NCBI RefSeq assembly: GCF_002920535.1
Contig: NZ_PQSS01000067.1
Coordinates: 1-40,722 of the forward strand
Direction of reading: 5' to 3'
DNA length: 40,722 nucleotides
Source of the DNA: Streptomyces sp. Ru71
GTDB taxonomy: Bacteria > Actinomycetota > Actinomycetes > Streptomycetales > Streptomycetaceae
Positions 8,531 to 16,239 of this stretch are shown in pieces. The number at the start of each line of letters is the position of its first letter. Within the stretch, counting starts at the first letter, position 1. The translations under genes and the position numbers were made by a program. The notes below the pieces were generated by a model. The model had not been told where the DNA came from and ran no database searches. It saw only the letters and a list, made by a program, of their open reading frames with translations.

Positions 8531-9628
8531 TCAGGACTGGAGGTCGACGACGATGCGGGTCACGTCACCGGACTTCATCGCCTTGAAGCCCGCGTTGATC
8601 TCGCCGAAGGGGATGACCCGCGTCACCATCTCGTCGAGCAGCAGGCGCCCTTGCTGGTACAGACGGGCGAGCTGGAGGATGTCCTGCCGCGCCTGACCCG
8701 AGCCCATGTAGGAACCGATGAGTCGCTTCTCCTCGAAGAAGAAGTCCGACGCCGGGAGGGACAGCTCGGTGCCTCCCGGCGCGATCCCGACCAGGCACGC
8801 GGTACCGGTCGGGCGCAGGAGGGCCACGGCCGTCGCCGCGGTACGGGCCGAGCCGACCGCCTCGAAGGAGTAGTCCACTCCGTCGCCCAACTGGCGGTGC
8901 AGTTCCGTGACGACGTCGCTGCCCGCGCCGTTGATGACGTGCGTCGCGCCGTAGCCGCGCGCGGCCTTGAGCCGTGCGTCGTCCAGGTCGATGGCGACGA
9001 TCGCCGACGCTCCGGCGAGCCTGGCCCCCTGGATGATGGCCGACCCGACGCCGCCGCAGCCGATGACCGCGACGGTGCTGCCGGGCCTCACGCGGGCGCC
9101 GCGGAAGACGGCGCCGACACCGGTGACGACGCAGCAGGCCAGCAGGCACCCGACGTGCAGCGGTACGTCGTCGGGGAGCTTCACCAGGGCGTTCTCCCGC
9201 ATGAGGATGTGCCGGGAGAACGCCCCGATGTCGCCGAGCCGCTCGATCGGCCGGCCGTCCGTGGTCCGGAACGCCGGCCGCGGACGGCGGCGTATCTCCT
9301 CCACCCGCCGGCACTGGGTCGAGCGCCCCGCCTCACAGTTGGCGCACAGGCCACAGGAGGGGGTCAGCGCGCCGACCACGCGGTCCCCGGGACGCAGGCC
9401 GGACACCTGCGCCCCGACCGCCTCGACCACGCCCGCCACCTCGTGCCCGACCACGACCGGCAGGCCGGTCGGAACCGTCCCCGTCATGTAGTGCAGGTCG
9501 CTGTGGCACAGCCCCACGTTCGTCACCGCGACCCGCACCTCGTGCGGCTCCGGGTCGTCGACCCGGATGACGGTCAGTTCCAGCGGCTCGTTGACCGCGG
9601 TGAGCACCGCGGCCTGGGTGTCGATCAT
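8531..9628 (-). CDS. Zinc-dependent alcohol dehydrogenase (MDR superfamily, class III-like)
   Basis: This 365-residue dehydrogenase has catalytic-zinc ligands C41 (GLCHSD), H62 (GHEVAG) and a cysteine at 165/166 (LLACCVVTG), structural-zinc cysteines C92, C95, C98 and C106, and the NAD-binding motif GCGGVG (190-195). The start MIDTQAAVL at 9626-9628 has GAGGGGAC about eight bases upstream. Its role is oxidation of a primary or secondary alcohol; with the neighbouring aldehyde dehydrogenase it would take an omega-hydroxy acid or similar intermediate to an acid. A 97-base gap with a hexanucleotide repeat separates it from the preceding fusion gene, so expression may be partly uncoupled. Formaldehyde-dehydrogenase-like activity is an alternative. 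Confidence 0.88.
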   Translation of the reverse strand: MIDTQAAVLTAVNEPLELTVIRVDDPEPHEVRVAVTNVGLCHSDLHYMTGTVPTGLPVVVGHEVAGVVEAVGAQVSGLRPGDRVVGALTPSCGLCANCEAGRSTQCRRVEEIRRRPRPAFRTTDGRPIERLGDIGAFSRHILMRENALVKLPDDVPLHVGCLLACCVVTGVGAVFRGARVRPGSTVAVIGCGGVGSAIIQGARLAGASAIVAIDLDDARLKAARGYGATHVINGAGSDVVTELHRQLGDGVDYSFEAVGSARTAATAVALLRPTGTACLVGIAPGGTELSLPASDFFFEEKRLIGSYMGSGQARQDILQLARLYQQGRLLLDEMVTRVIPFGEINAGFKAMKSGDVTRIVVDLQS

Positions 9629-9669
9629 GTCGACGTCCCCTCTGTCGGTTCCTGTGGCATCGGTCTGTT

Positions 9670-9723
9670 GAAGGTGAAGGTGAAGGTGATGGAGAAGGTG
9701 AGGGTGAGGGTGAGGGCGAGGAG
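9670..9723. repeat. Intergenic hexanucleotide tandem repeat GA(A/G)GGT
   Basis: Nine consecutive six-base units in one register fill most of the gap between the fusion gene stop and the alcohol dehydrogenase start: three GAAGGT, GATGGA, GAAGGT, two GAGGGT, GAGGGC, GAGGAG. On the transcript strand it is a pyrimidine-rich run resembling repeated anti-Shine-Dalgarno complements. It could arise by slippage and may vary in copy number between strains. Confidence 0.8.
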
Positions 9724-9725
9724 GC

Positions 9726-12134
9726 TTACGCGCCGGTGCCCCGGGCGGACCAGAAGCCCTTGATCCCCGCACCGAGGACTCCGCTCTCCCACGACGTCCG
9801 CGCGGCGAGGTCCTCACGGGCGAAGGCCGCTTCGATCTCCTCTGCCTGAGGGCGCAGGAGAGCCAGGTGGAGGGCCGTCGTGTTGCCCTGGGGCGTCCAC
9901 TCGACGACGGTGTCGACGGCCCGGCCGATCAGCGCGTCGGGCTCGACGATCTCGTCCAGGAGCCCGATCCGCAGCGCCTCGTCGGCTCGGACGCGGGGCG
10001 ATCCGAGCACCATGCGCATCGCATGACTCCCGACGAGGCGCCTGAGCAGCACGCTGGACGCGTTGGAGATCGTGATGCCCCGGCTGTTCTCCGGCTGGTA
10101 GTACTCCGTGGCCGGGGTTCCGATACGGGCGTCGCAGCACAGGGTGATCTCCGAGGCGCCCCCGACCGCGAGTCCGTTGACCGCCGCGACGACGGGTACC
10201 CGCGTCTGCAGGATGGCCCGGGTGATGTCGTGGAAGCTCGCGAACGCCTCCTCGAACTCGGCGTCCGTGGAGGGGGCGCTTGCAAGGTCCTCACCGGCGG
10301 AGAAGGCCCGCCCCTCGCCGGTGAGCACGATCCCGCGCACGCTGTCGCCGGTCCCGAACTCGCGGATGACCGTGGCCAGCCGCAGCCGGGTGGCCACATC
10401 CATGGCGTTGAGCTTCTCGGGACGCCGGAGCGTCAGCACCGCGACGCCCCGCATGACGTCGACGTCGAGGTGTCCTGCGCCGGATGCGGCAGGCGTCACC
10501 GTCCTGTTCCGTCGCGCGCCGAGGTCGTAGGTCACGCCCGGCTGCTCTGCGGCGCGTGCCTTGAGGGCCGGCTTGGAGATGCGCTCGGACGGCGTCCGGG
10601 GGAAGTCGGCCACGAACTCCACGTAGCGCGGCACCTTGAAGCGGGCGAGTTCCTTGCCGGCCCGCTCGACGATCGCCTCGGCCGTCGTACGACTGGCCGG
10701 CACACCGGCCGCCAGCTGGACGAAGGCCTTGACCTCCTCCCCGAGGGTGTCGTCGGGTTCGGCGACGACCGCGGCCGCCACGACCATGTCGTCGCGCTCC
10801 AGAGCGGCCTCGACCTCGACGCTCGCGACGTTCTCGCCGCCGCGGCGCACCATGTCCTTGATCCTGCCGACCAGCTGGATGCCCTGGCCGGGCCGGCGGA
10901 CGACGACGTCACCGGTGTGGAGCCAGCCCTCGCGCAGCACCCTGGCCGTGTCCTCGGGACGGTTCCAGTAGCCGCTCATCATGGGCTTGCCCGAGACGAC
11001 CAGCTCCCCGGGTTCGCCGTCCGGCACCTCGTTGCCGTCGGGGCCGACGACGCGGACCTGCTTGGTCGGCACCGGCTGCCCCAGGCTGCCGCTGCCGACG
11101 GCGCCGGCGTCGGCGAACGGGCTGAACAGGTCGACGCCGGACTCGGTCATCCCGTAGATCTCCCGCCACGGTGCGCCCCAGCGCTCCTCCACCTGGGCGT
11201 GCAGGGAGACGGGAATGCCCGAACAGAGCACCTGACGTACGCAGTTGTCGCGGTCCTCGGGCGTGGGCGGCTGCTTGAACAACAGCGTGGGCATCGATCC
11301 GAGGACGTAGAAGAAGGTCGCGCGGTGCCGGCGGACGTCGGCCATGAAGGTCGACGCGGAGAACCGGGGCAGCACGACCAGCGGGGCCCCGGTCGTGAGA
11401 GCGAGCGCCGTGTTCCACTGCGGGTCCATGTAGGAGAACGGCTGTGCGGTCAGGAGTACGTCCTCGGTGCCGAGTCCGGTCGCCGCCGCGCAGATCCAGC
11501 CCAGCCGGACCCAGTAGTCGTGCGTGAGCATGCACGCCTTGGGGAAGCCGGTCGTGCCGGAGGTGTACTGCAGGTTCGCCAGCGTCCCCGCATCCACCGG
11601 CACCGCCGGCGCCGTCTGCGGAAAGGGATCGGCCCCGTCGTCGGCGACGTCGACGACACGAAGGCCGGCGAGCCCGTCCTCGGCCGCCATGACGTCGGCG
11701 ATCAGCGCCGCCCGTTCGGAGTCGGTGAACGCGACCCGCGCACCCGAGTCCCATAGGACGAAGGCGAGGTCGCCCCGCCGGTAGGACGAGTTGATCGGCA
11801 CGGCGACCGCTCCGGCCTTCAGCGCGGCGAGCCACACGACCGGCCAGTGCACGACGTTCGGGAGCATGATCGCCACACGGTCGCCCGGCTGTACGCCGTC
11901 GACCTCGATCAGGCGGTGCGCCAGCCTGGACGTCCACGCGTCGATGTCGGCGAAGCTCCACGACCGGTCGCCGAAGCGCAGGAACTCCCGCTGCGGCGCG
12001 TCCTGTGCGCGCCGCGACAGCAGCCCGGTCAGGGTCGGGACGGCGGGGTCCTCACCGAGCTGTTCGGGCTTCACCACCGGCACCGGACGCGCCCGGGTGC
12101 GACCGGCTTGCTCCACCGCGGTGTTCTGAGTCAT
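9726..12134 (-). CDS. Acyl-CoA ligase / enoyl-CoA hydratase fusion protein
   Basis: This 802-residue protein joins two enzymes. Residues 1-540 form an ANL-family acyl-CoA synthetase resembling crotonobetaine/carnitine-CoA ligases, with the phosphate loop YTSGTTGFPKA (190-200), IYGMTES (326-332) and WLHTGD (404-409). The C-terminal lysine motif reads PSERISK (514-520), where the usual GK is ER. Residues about 555-802 form a crotonase domain with both catalytic glutamates, E662 in GGASEITLCCD and E682 in YYQPEN, and the oxyanion loop AFSAGED. It should activate a carboxylic acid to its CoA ester and hydrate an enoyl-CoA. The start overlaps the upstream amidotransferase stop by ATGA. A lyase that makes enoyl-CoA from beta-aminoacyl-CoA is encoded at 17898, which could bridge the two activities. 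Substrate is inferred. Confidence 0.88.
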   Translation of the reverse strand: MTQNTAVEQAGRTRARPVPVVKPEQLGEDPAVPTLTGLLSRRAQDAPQREFLRFGDRSWSFADIDAWTSRLAHRLIEVDGVQPGDRVAIMLPNVVHWPVVWLAALKAGAVAVPINSSYRRGDLAFVLWDSGARVAFTDSERAALIADVMAAEDGLAGLRVVDVADDGADPFPQTAPAVPVDAGTLANLQYTSGTTGFPKACMLTHDYWVRLGWICAAATGLGTEDVLLTAQPFSYMDPQWNTALALTTGAPLVVLPRFSASTFMADVRRHRATFFYVLGSMPTLLFKQPPTPEDRDNCVRQVLCSGIPVSLHAQVEERWGAPWREIYGMTESGVDLFSPFADAGAVGSGSLGQPVPTKQVRVVGPDGNEVPDGEPGELVVSGKPMMSGYWNRPEDTARVLREGWLHTGDVVVRRPGQGIQLVGRIKDMVRRGGENVASVEVEAALERDDMVVAAAVVAEPDDTLGEEVKAFVQLAAGVPASRTTAEAIVERAGKELARFKVPRYVEFVADFPRTPSERISKPALKARAAEQPGVTYDLGARRNRTVTPAASGAGHLDVDVMRGVAVLTLRRPEKLNAMDVATRLRLATVIREFGTGDSVRGIVLTGEGRAFSAGEDLASAPSTDAEFEEAFASFHDITRAILQTRVPVVAAVNGLAVGGASEITLCCDARIGTPATEYYQPENSRGITISNASSVLLRRLVGSHAMRMVLGSPRVRADEALRIGLLDEIVEPDALIGRAVDTVVEWTPQGNTTALHLALLRPQAEEIEAAFAREDLAARTSWESGVLGAGIKGFWSARGTGA

Positions 12135-12913
12135 CGGGGGCTCCTGTGCGTGTGTTCACCGCGGCGGGCCGCGAGCAGCTCCGCCGCGGCCTGGACGATC
12201 CATGTCATCGTCGGGTCCGCGCTCTTCATCCACTCGGGGTGCCACTGGACTCCGAGCACCGGAGCACCAGGAAGCTCCACCGACTCGATCACGCCGTCGC
12301 TCGTCCGGCCGGTCACCACCAGGCCGGCGCCGCAGCGGTCGACGGCCTGGTGGTGCCAGGAGTTGGTCAGCGCGTGCTCGCCGAACAGGCCGGCGGCGAT
12401 CGAACCCGTCTCGAAGGACACGAGGTGATCAGCGGTGCCGTCGGTCGGCGCGGCCTCGGTGGACAGGTGACTCACGGAGCCGGGCGGAAGGTCGGCGATC
12501 AGTGTGCCGCCGAGGGCGACGTTGAGCACCTGCAGGCCGCGGCACACACCCAGCACGGGAACGCCCTGCTCCAGCGCGGCCCGGACGAGGGCGATCTCGT
12601 ACTCGTCCCGGGCCACGTCGTGGACCCTCGGGTCCGTCCGTGGATCGATGTCGCGGACCACGGCCGTGTCGCCGCCCCAGCACGCCGGATGGACGTCCTG
12701 GCCGCCGGTGATCACCACACCGGACAGCCACTGGCAGACGTCCGTCGCGTCGGTGTCGTAGGACAGGTGAACGGGAAGTCCGCCGGCCTCGGCGATCCGG
12801 CTCGCGAAGTCCGACATGTAGCTGTCGGTGCAGCGGTCGCCGTACCGCTCGTCGGCTCCCTCGATCAGCTGGAGCCGGTACCGCCGCCCGGTGATGCCGA
12901 TCAGCGGGCGCAC
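12131..12913 (-). CDS. Class I glutamine amidotransferase-like gamma-glutamyl hydrolase (PuuD-like)
   Basis: This 260-residue enzyme has the peptidase C26 arrangement: nucleophile C124 in GVCRGLQVLN, and H225 and E227 in GVQWHPEW. PuuD enzymes hydrolyse gamma-glutamyl-GABA and related gamma-glutamyl amides, releasing glutamate and an amino acid. GTG 12911-12913 is preferred because AGGAGG (12922-12927) precedes it at an ideal distance; an earlier in-frame GTG at 12938-12940 overlaps the ligase stop as GTGA and would add nine residues. It sits between the glutamine-synthetase-like ligase and the acyl-CoA ligase fusion, so it probably removes the glutamyl group after oxidation of the amine, freeing an amino acid for CoA activation. 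The substrate is inferred from this order. Confidence 0.87.
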   Translation of the reverse strand: MRPLIGITGRRYRLQLIEGADERYGDRCTDSYMSDFASRIAEAGGLPVHLSYDTDATDVCQWLSGVVITGGQDVHPACWGGDTAVVRDIDPRTDPRVHDVARDEYEIALVRAALEQGVPVLGVCRGLQVLNVALGGTLIADLPPGSVSHLSTEAAPTDGTADHLVSFETGSIAAGLFGEHALTNSWHHQAVDRCGAGLVVTGRTSDGVIESVELPGAPVLGVQWHPEWMKSADPTMTWIVQAAAELLAARRGEHTHRSPR

Positions 12914-12936
12914 GGTCGCGGCCTCCTCACGCGCGC

Positions 12937-14310
12937 TCACGGCAGTTCGAAGTAGCGAACCGACTCCCACTCGGAGAGCTCGGCGAACGGGTCGCCGCCG
13001 GTGGTGTGGAACTGCATCCACTCCCACTTGCGCGACGCGATCCAGTAGTCGACGAACTCGCTGCCGAGGAGATCGCGCAGGATCAGGTCGGCCTCCAGGG
13101 CGGCCGCGGCCTTCGTGATGGTGTCCGGGATACGCTCGACGCCCAGGCCCGGCGGCATGCACCACGCCATGTCGGTGACCTGCTCGGGCGGCTCGATCTT
13201 CCGCTCGACACCGGCGATGACGCCGGCCAGCACGCCCGCGAGCGCGAGGTAGAGGTTCGCGTCCGCGCCCGGGAGGCGGTACTCCAGGCGGGAGTACTTG
13301 GGGTGTCCGCAGACGGCGCGCACCGCGGCGGTCTTGTTGCTGATGCCCCAGCTGATCGTGACCGGCGGCCCACTGAGGTCGACCAGCCGCCGGTAGGAGG
13401 TGATCTGCGGCAGCACGATCGAGGTGTTGCCCTCCATCGTCTCCAGCAGCCCGCCGATGGCGTGCAGCATCGTGTCCGACGGTCCGTTCTCGGCGTAGAA
13501 CGCGTTGGCGCCGTCGCGCTGCAGGGAGAGGTTGATGTGGGACGCCTGGCCGTAACCGGCGGTGGGCTTGGCCATGAAGGTCACGCTGTGCCCGCGCTCG
13601 AACGCGACCTCGCGCATGATCTGGCGGGTGCGCGCCCAGGCGTCGCCGACCTTGATCGGGTCGCCCGGTGCGAGGTTGAGCTCGATCTGACCGGCGGCGT
13701 CCTCGTCGCTCCAGGCCTCCCACTCGATGCCGACCTCGTCGAGGCGGTCGGCCACGGCGTTCATGTAGTCGGTCCAGTCCTTGGACTTGGCCAGGTGGTA
13801 CGCCGTACCCGCGCTGCCGCCCAGCGGAGTCAGGTCGCGGTACCCGCGGGCGCGCGCCTCCTGGATGGACTCCTCGAAGACGGTCGCCTCGATCTCGACC
13901 GCGACGGTCGCGGTGAATCCGTGCGTGGCCAGACGCTCGACCATCTTCCGCACGAGGTTGCGCGGACAGATCGGGACCGGCGTGCCGTCCTTGAGCCAGT
14001 AGTCGCCGATGACCGAGTCGAGGCCCGGCTTCCACTCGACCAGGGTCGACATGTCGGGACGCAGATAGACGTCGTCGAGGTGGCCACGCCAGGCGGGGTA
14101 GGCGGAACCGAGGGCGGGAAGGTTGCCGAGGTCGAGGCCGAACAGGAGATCCGCGAAGGGAAAACCCGCGTCCTTGCCGGCGGCGAACTTCTGGGGCGAG
14201 ACGTTCTTGCCGAGGAAGCATCCCTCGTGGTTCGTCGCCTCCAGCCGGACGGCTCGCGCGCCGGAGTTGCGGAGCGGCGCGCTCGTGGCGGTGGTGCTGA
14301 GCTCAGACAT
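12937..14310 (-). CDS. Glutamine synthetase-like gamma-glutamyl-amine ligase (PuuA/GlnA3-type)
   Basis: This 457-residue protein has the glutamine synthetase fold: the EIEATVFE metal-site strand, GQIELNLAP, ASHINLSL (in place of the usual GSGMHxHxSL) and the C-terminal RLEYRLPGADANLYLALAG signature. It is not the housekeeping enzyme: an ammonia-assimilating GlnA would stand alone and carry different active-site loops, whereas here a PuuD-like hydrolase, PuuB-like oxidase and PuuC-like dehydrogenase share the regulon. Enzymes of this type join glutamate to putrescine, ethanolamine, isopropylamine or aniline with ATP. It should therefore start the pathway by gamma-glutamylating an amine. The ATG overlaps the SCP2-like stop by eight bases, so the two are coupled. 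Which amine is used cannot be told from sequence alone. Confidence 0.87.
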   Translation of the reverse strand: MSELSTTATSAPLRNSGARAVRLEATNHEGCFLGKNVSPQKFAAGKDAGFPFADLLFGLDLGNLPALGSAYPAWRGHLDDVYLRPDMSTLVEWKPGLDSVIGDYWLKDGTPVPICPRNLVRKMVERLATHGFTATVAVEIEATVFEESIQEARARGYRDLTPLGGSAGTAYHLAKSKDWTDYMNAVADRLDEVGIEWEAWSDEDAAGQIELNLAPGDPIKVGDAWARTRQIMREVAFERGHSVTFMAKPTAGYGQASHINLSLQRDGANAFYAENGPSDTMLHAIGGLLETMEGNTSIVLPQITSYRRLVDLSGPPVTISWGISNKTAAVRAVCGHPKYSRLEYRLPGADANLYLALAGVLAGVIAGVERKIEPPEQVTDMAWCMPPGLGVERIPDTITKAAAALEADLILRDLLGSEFVDYWIASRKWEWMQFHTTGGDPFAELSEWESVRYFELP

Positions 14311-14965
14311 CGAAACGGACCTTCCAGGAGGCGCCGGTCATCACCGACAGCTGGGACAGGGTGCCCTGGATGCCCAGGGCGCCCGAGGACAGGACGGCGA
14401 AGAGGTCGTCGGCTCCGGAGAACACGCCGGCGAGCGTCTCGGGAGCCCCGGCGATCAGGTACTGCGTGGTGCCCTCGCCGAGCACGGCCTGCTCCAGGCC
14501 CTCGGGCCCTTCGGTGACCGCGATCAGCACGTCGGGGATGCCCGGCAGGGAACGGGTGGCGTCCCAGAACCGCTGAGCGGCATCGCGCCACCCGGGCAGC
14601 GGCGGGGTGAGCGCCCGCAGGACGCCTTCGGCCAGGTCGGCGTCACCGGCGGGGTCGGCCGTCGGCGCGAAGCGCGCGTTGAGGTCGACGGTGACGGCCG
14701 CGTCCGGCTCGGCCGGCACGCCGCCGGCCACGTCGATGCCGTCGTCGCCGAAGGTGATCGTCGCGGCCTGGGGCGTGTCGTGGGAGCGAACGGCCACGGT
14801 GCCGGCCGACCGCGTCAGGGCGTCGACGGCATGCCCGGCGCGGGCCGAGTCACGCAGCGTGCGGCCGATCAGCCGCACGAGGGGACTGGCATCGTCCTCG
14901 ATCCTGACGTCGACCTCCGCGGCACCCGCGGAGGCCGACGCGGGAGCCGTCATGGTTCCGGTCAT
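14303..14965 (-). CDS. SCP2 sterol-transfer-like protein
   Basis: This 220-residue soluble protein has no catalytic motif that I recognise. The central and C-terminal parts (AVTVDLNARF near residue 90-100 and ALGIQGTLSQLSVMTG near 200-215) look like the SCP2 lipid-binding fold, in which a beta sheet and C-terminal helix cover a hydrophobic cavity. It is the first gene of the second operon, starting at ATG 14963-14965 with AAAGGACCGAAGG just upstream, and overlaps the ligase gene by eight bases. SCP2 proteins bind or shuttle hydrophobic CoA esters and ketones. Here it may carry a hydrophobic substrate or stabilise the ligase. The family call is by pattern and moderately certain; the role is inference. 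Confidence 0.58.
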   Translation of the reverse strand: MTGTMTAPASASAGAAEVDVRIEDDASPLVRLIGRTLRDSARAGHAVDALTRSAGTVAVRSHDTPQAATITFGDDGIDVAGGVPAEPDAAVTVDLNARFAPTADPAGDADLAEGVLRALTPPLPGWRDAAQRFWDATRSLPGIPDVLIAVTEGPEGLEQAVLGEGTTQYLIAGAPETLAGVFSGADDLFAVLSSGALGIQGTLSQLSVMTGASWKVRFDV

Positions 14966-15001
14966 CCTTCGGTCCTTTCGACTTTCAAGAGCCACGCGAC
15001 G

Positions 15002-15018
15002 CGTGCGGTCGCCGCACG
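15002..15018. other. Perfect leader hairpin upstream of the SCP2-ligase operon
   Basis: CGTGCGG (15002-15008) and CCGCACG (15012-15018) form a perfect seven-base-pair stem with loop TCG, in the predicted 5' leader of the minus-strand operon. It may affect mRNA stability. A similar hairpin, CACGGT-TCAC-ACCGTG (15081-15096), lies in the leader of the opposite transcript. Confidence 0.4.
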
Positions 15019-15029
15019 GTCTCGAACAC

Positions 15030-15048
15030 ATCCGGGATTTCTTAGTCA
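15030..15048 (-). repeat. 19-bp repeat shared with 6314-6332
   Basis: On the minus strand this reads TGACTAAGAAATCCCGGAT, identical to 6314-6332 on the plus strand. In both places it covers an operator half-site plus the next 11 bases in the direction of transcription (TetR gene at 6414; SCP2-ligase operon here). It may mark duplicated promoter-start DNA. Confidence 0.75.
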
Positions 15049-15071
15049 CGTGACTGGGTCGGATGACTAGG
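15041..15071. promoter_or_regulatory. Operator 2 in the divergent promoter of the ligase operon and esterase
   Basis: CTTAGTCA (15041-15048) and TGACTAGG (15064-15071) flank 15 bases, as at operator 1. An additional TGACT at 15051-15055 makes AGTCACGTGACT a perfect inner palindrome. TAGGAT (15068-15073) looks like a -10 element for the plus-strand esterase gene and overlaps the right half-site, which fits repression. Confidence 0.72.
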
Positions 15072-15133
15072 ATGGTGGGGCACGGTTCACACCGTGTCAA
15101 CACCCTTTTCATCCCGCTGGAAGGCGCCCGCAC

Positions 15134-16120
15134 ATGACCGAGCACGTCCCGCAGAGCTGGAAGCCCCTCGACGCCGACGCGCTGCTCGTCGCCCAGGCGA
15201 TCGCCAAGGCCCTGCCGGTACCAGTCCGCGAGCTGGGCGCCCAGGTGGCGCGCGAGCTCTTGGCGAGCTCACCCTCCGACCGTCCGCTGACGCCCCTCGA
15301 CCAGGTCGACACGGTGACCGTCCCGACCCGTTCCGGAGAGCTCCGCGCACGTCTGTACCGTCCGGAGGGCTCGCCGGCCACGGGACCGCGGCCGGCGCTG
15401 ATGTATCTCCACGGCGGTGGATTCGTCCTCGGCACCCTCGACGGAGTGGACGAGGTCTGCCGTGCCATCGCCGCTCGCTCCGGGTGGGCGGTGCTCTCCC
15501 CGGAGTACCGGCTCGCCCCGGAGCACCCCTATCCGGCGGCCGTCGAGGACTCGCTCGACACGCTCGCGTGGCTGCGCGGGTCGGCGCCGGACTGGGGCGT
15601 CGATCCAGACCTGATCGCCGTCGGCGGCGACTCCGCGGGAGGCAACCTCGCCGCCGCGCTCTGTCTCCACCTGCGCGACCACGGACTCCCGCTCCCCGTG
15701 TCGCAGGTCCTGGTCTACCCCCCGGTCGACGACCGGTTCTCCACGCCGTCCTGGACCCGGTTCGCCGACGCACCCCTGCTGACCACGGCCGATGCGCACT
15801 GGCTCTGGGAGCAGTACATCGGCCCCGGCCGCACCGACGGCGTCGATCAGTACGCGGCGCCCATGAAGGCGGCGTCCCTGCGCGGGTTGCCGCCGGCCCT
15901 GGTGCTCACCGCCGAGGTGGACCCGCTGCGTGACGACGCCGAGGCGTACGCCGACCGACTGCGGCACGACGGCGTGCCCACGACCGCCGTTCGCCACTCG
16001 GGCGTGTTCCACGGCTTCTTCACCGAGGTCGGTGTCTTCTCCCAGACCGACGCGGCGATCGACGACGTGGTGCGGCATCTGCGAGGCGTGACCGCCGCCC
16101 GCGCCGCATCCACGTCCTGA
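15134..16120 (+). CDS. Alpha/beta hydrolase, hormone-sensitive lipase family esterase
   Basis: This 328-residue esterase has the HSL oxyanion motif HGGG (93-96), the nucleophile S167 in GDSAGG, the acid D263 in AEVDPLRDD and the histidine H293 in VFHGFF. It should hydrolyse short-chain esters or lactones. It is the first gene of the plus-strand arm, divergent from the ligase operon, with operator 2 between. A Baeyer-Villiger-type monooxygenase follows, and such enzymes make the ester or lactone that an HSL esterase then opens; ChnC-like caprolactone hydrolases belong to this family. GGAAGG lies upstream of ATG 15134. It is separated from the monooxygenase by operator 3, so the two can be transcribed separately. 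Confidence 0.9.
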   Translation: MTEHVPQSWKPLDADALLVAQAIAKALPVPVRELGAQVARELLASSPSDRPLTPLDQVDTVTVPTRSGELRARLYRPEGSPATGPRPALMYLHGGGFVLGTLDGVDEVCRAIAARSGWAVLSPEYRLAPEHPYPAAVEDSLDTLAWLRGSAPDWGVDPDLIAVGGDSAGGNLAAALCLHLRDHGLPLPVSQVLVYPPVDDRFSTPSWTRFADAPLLTTADAHWLWEQYIGPGRTDGVDQYAAPMKAASLRGLPPALVLTAEVDPLRDDAEAYADRLRHDGVPTTAVRHSGVFHGFFTEVGVFSQTDAAIDDVVRHLRGVTAARAASTS

Positions 16121-16162
16121 CCGCCGCCGGCCATTGACGAGGTCACGGTCCGTAGCTACATT

Positions 16163-16193
16163 CTTGGTCACCTGACCTAGACGCCTGACTAGC
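16163..16193. promoter_or_regulatory. Operator 3 upstream of the monooxygenase operon
   Basis: CTTGGTCA (16163-16170) and TGACTAGC (16186-16193) flank 15 bases, the same architecture as operators 1 and 2 with one or two changes per half-site. An inner GGTCACCTGACC adds symmetry, as in operator 2. It lies 46 bases before the monooxygenase start and should control that operon. Confidence 0.7.
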
Positions 16194-16239
16194 TCAGTGC
16201 TGTCCGCCTGGCCCCCTGGACCACGAGAAGGCAGAGACC

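Noticed and set aside
9670..9723. CRISPR-like repeat
   Set aside because: Units are six bases and contiguous without spacers, so this is a simple tandem repeat.
9867..11756. 629-codon plus-strand frame opposite the ligase-hydratase fusion
   Set aside because: The minus-strand frame has complete ligase and crotonase motifs; the plus frame has low-complexity Arg/Asp/Gly composition and no start context.
12937..14310. Housekeeping glutamine synthetase GlnA
   Set aside because: Its neighbours are PuuD/PuuB/PuuC-like catabolic genes and the metal-site loop differs (ASHINLSL); no nitrogen-control signal is visible.
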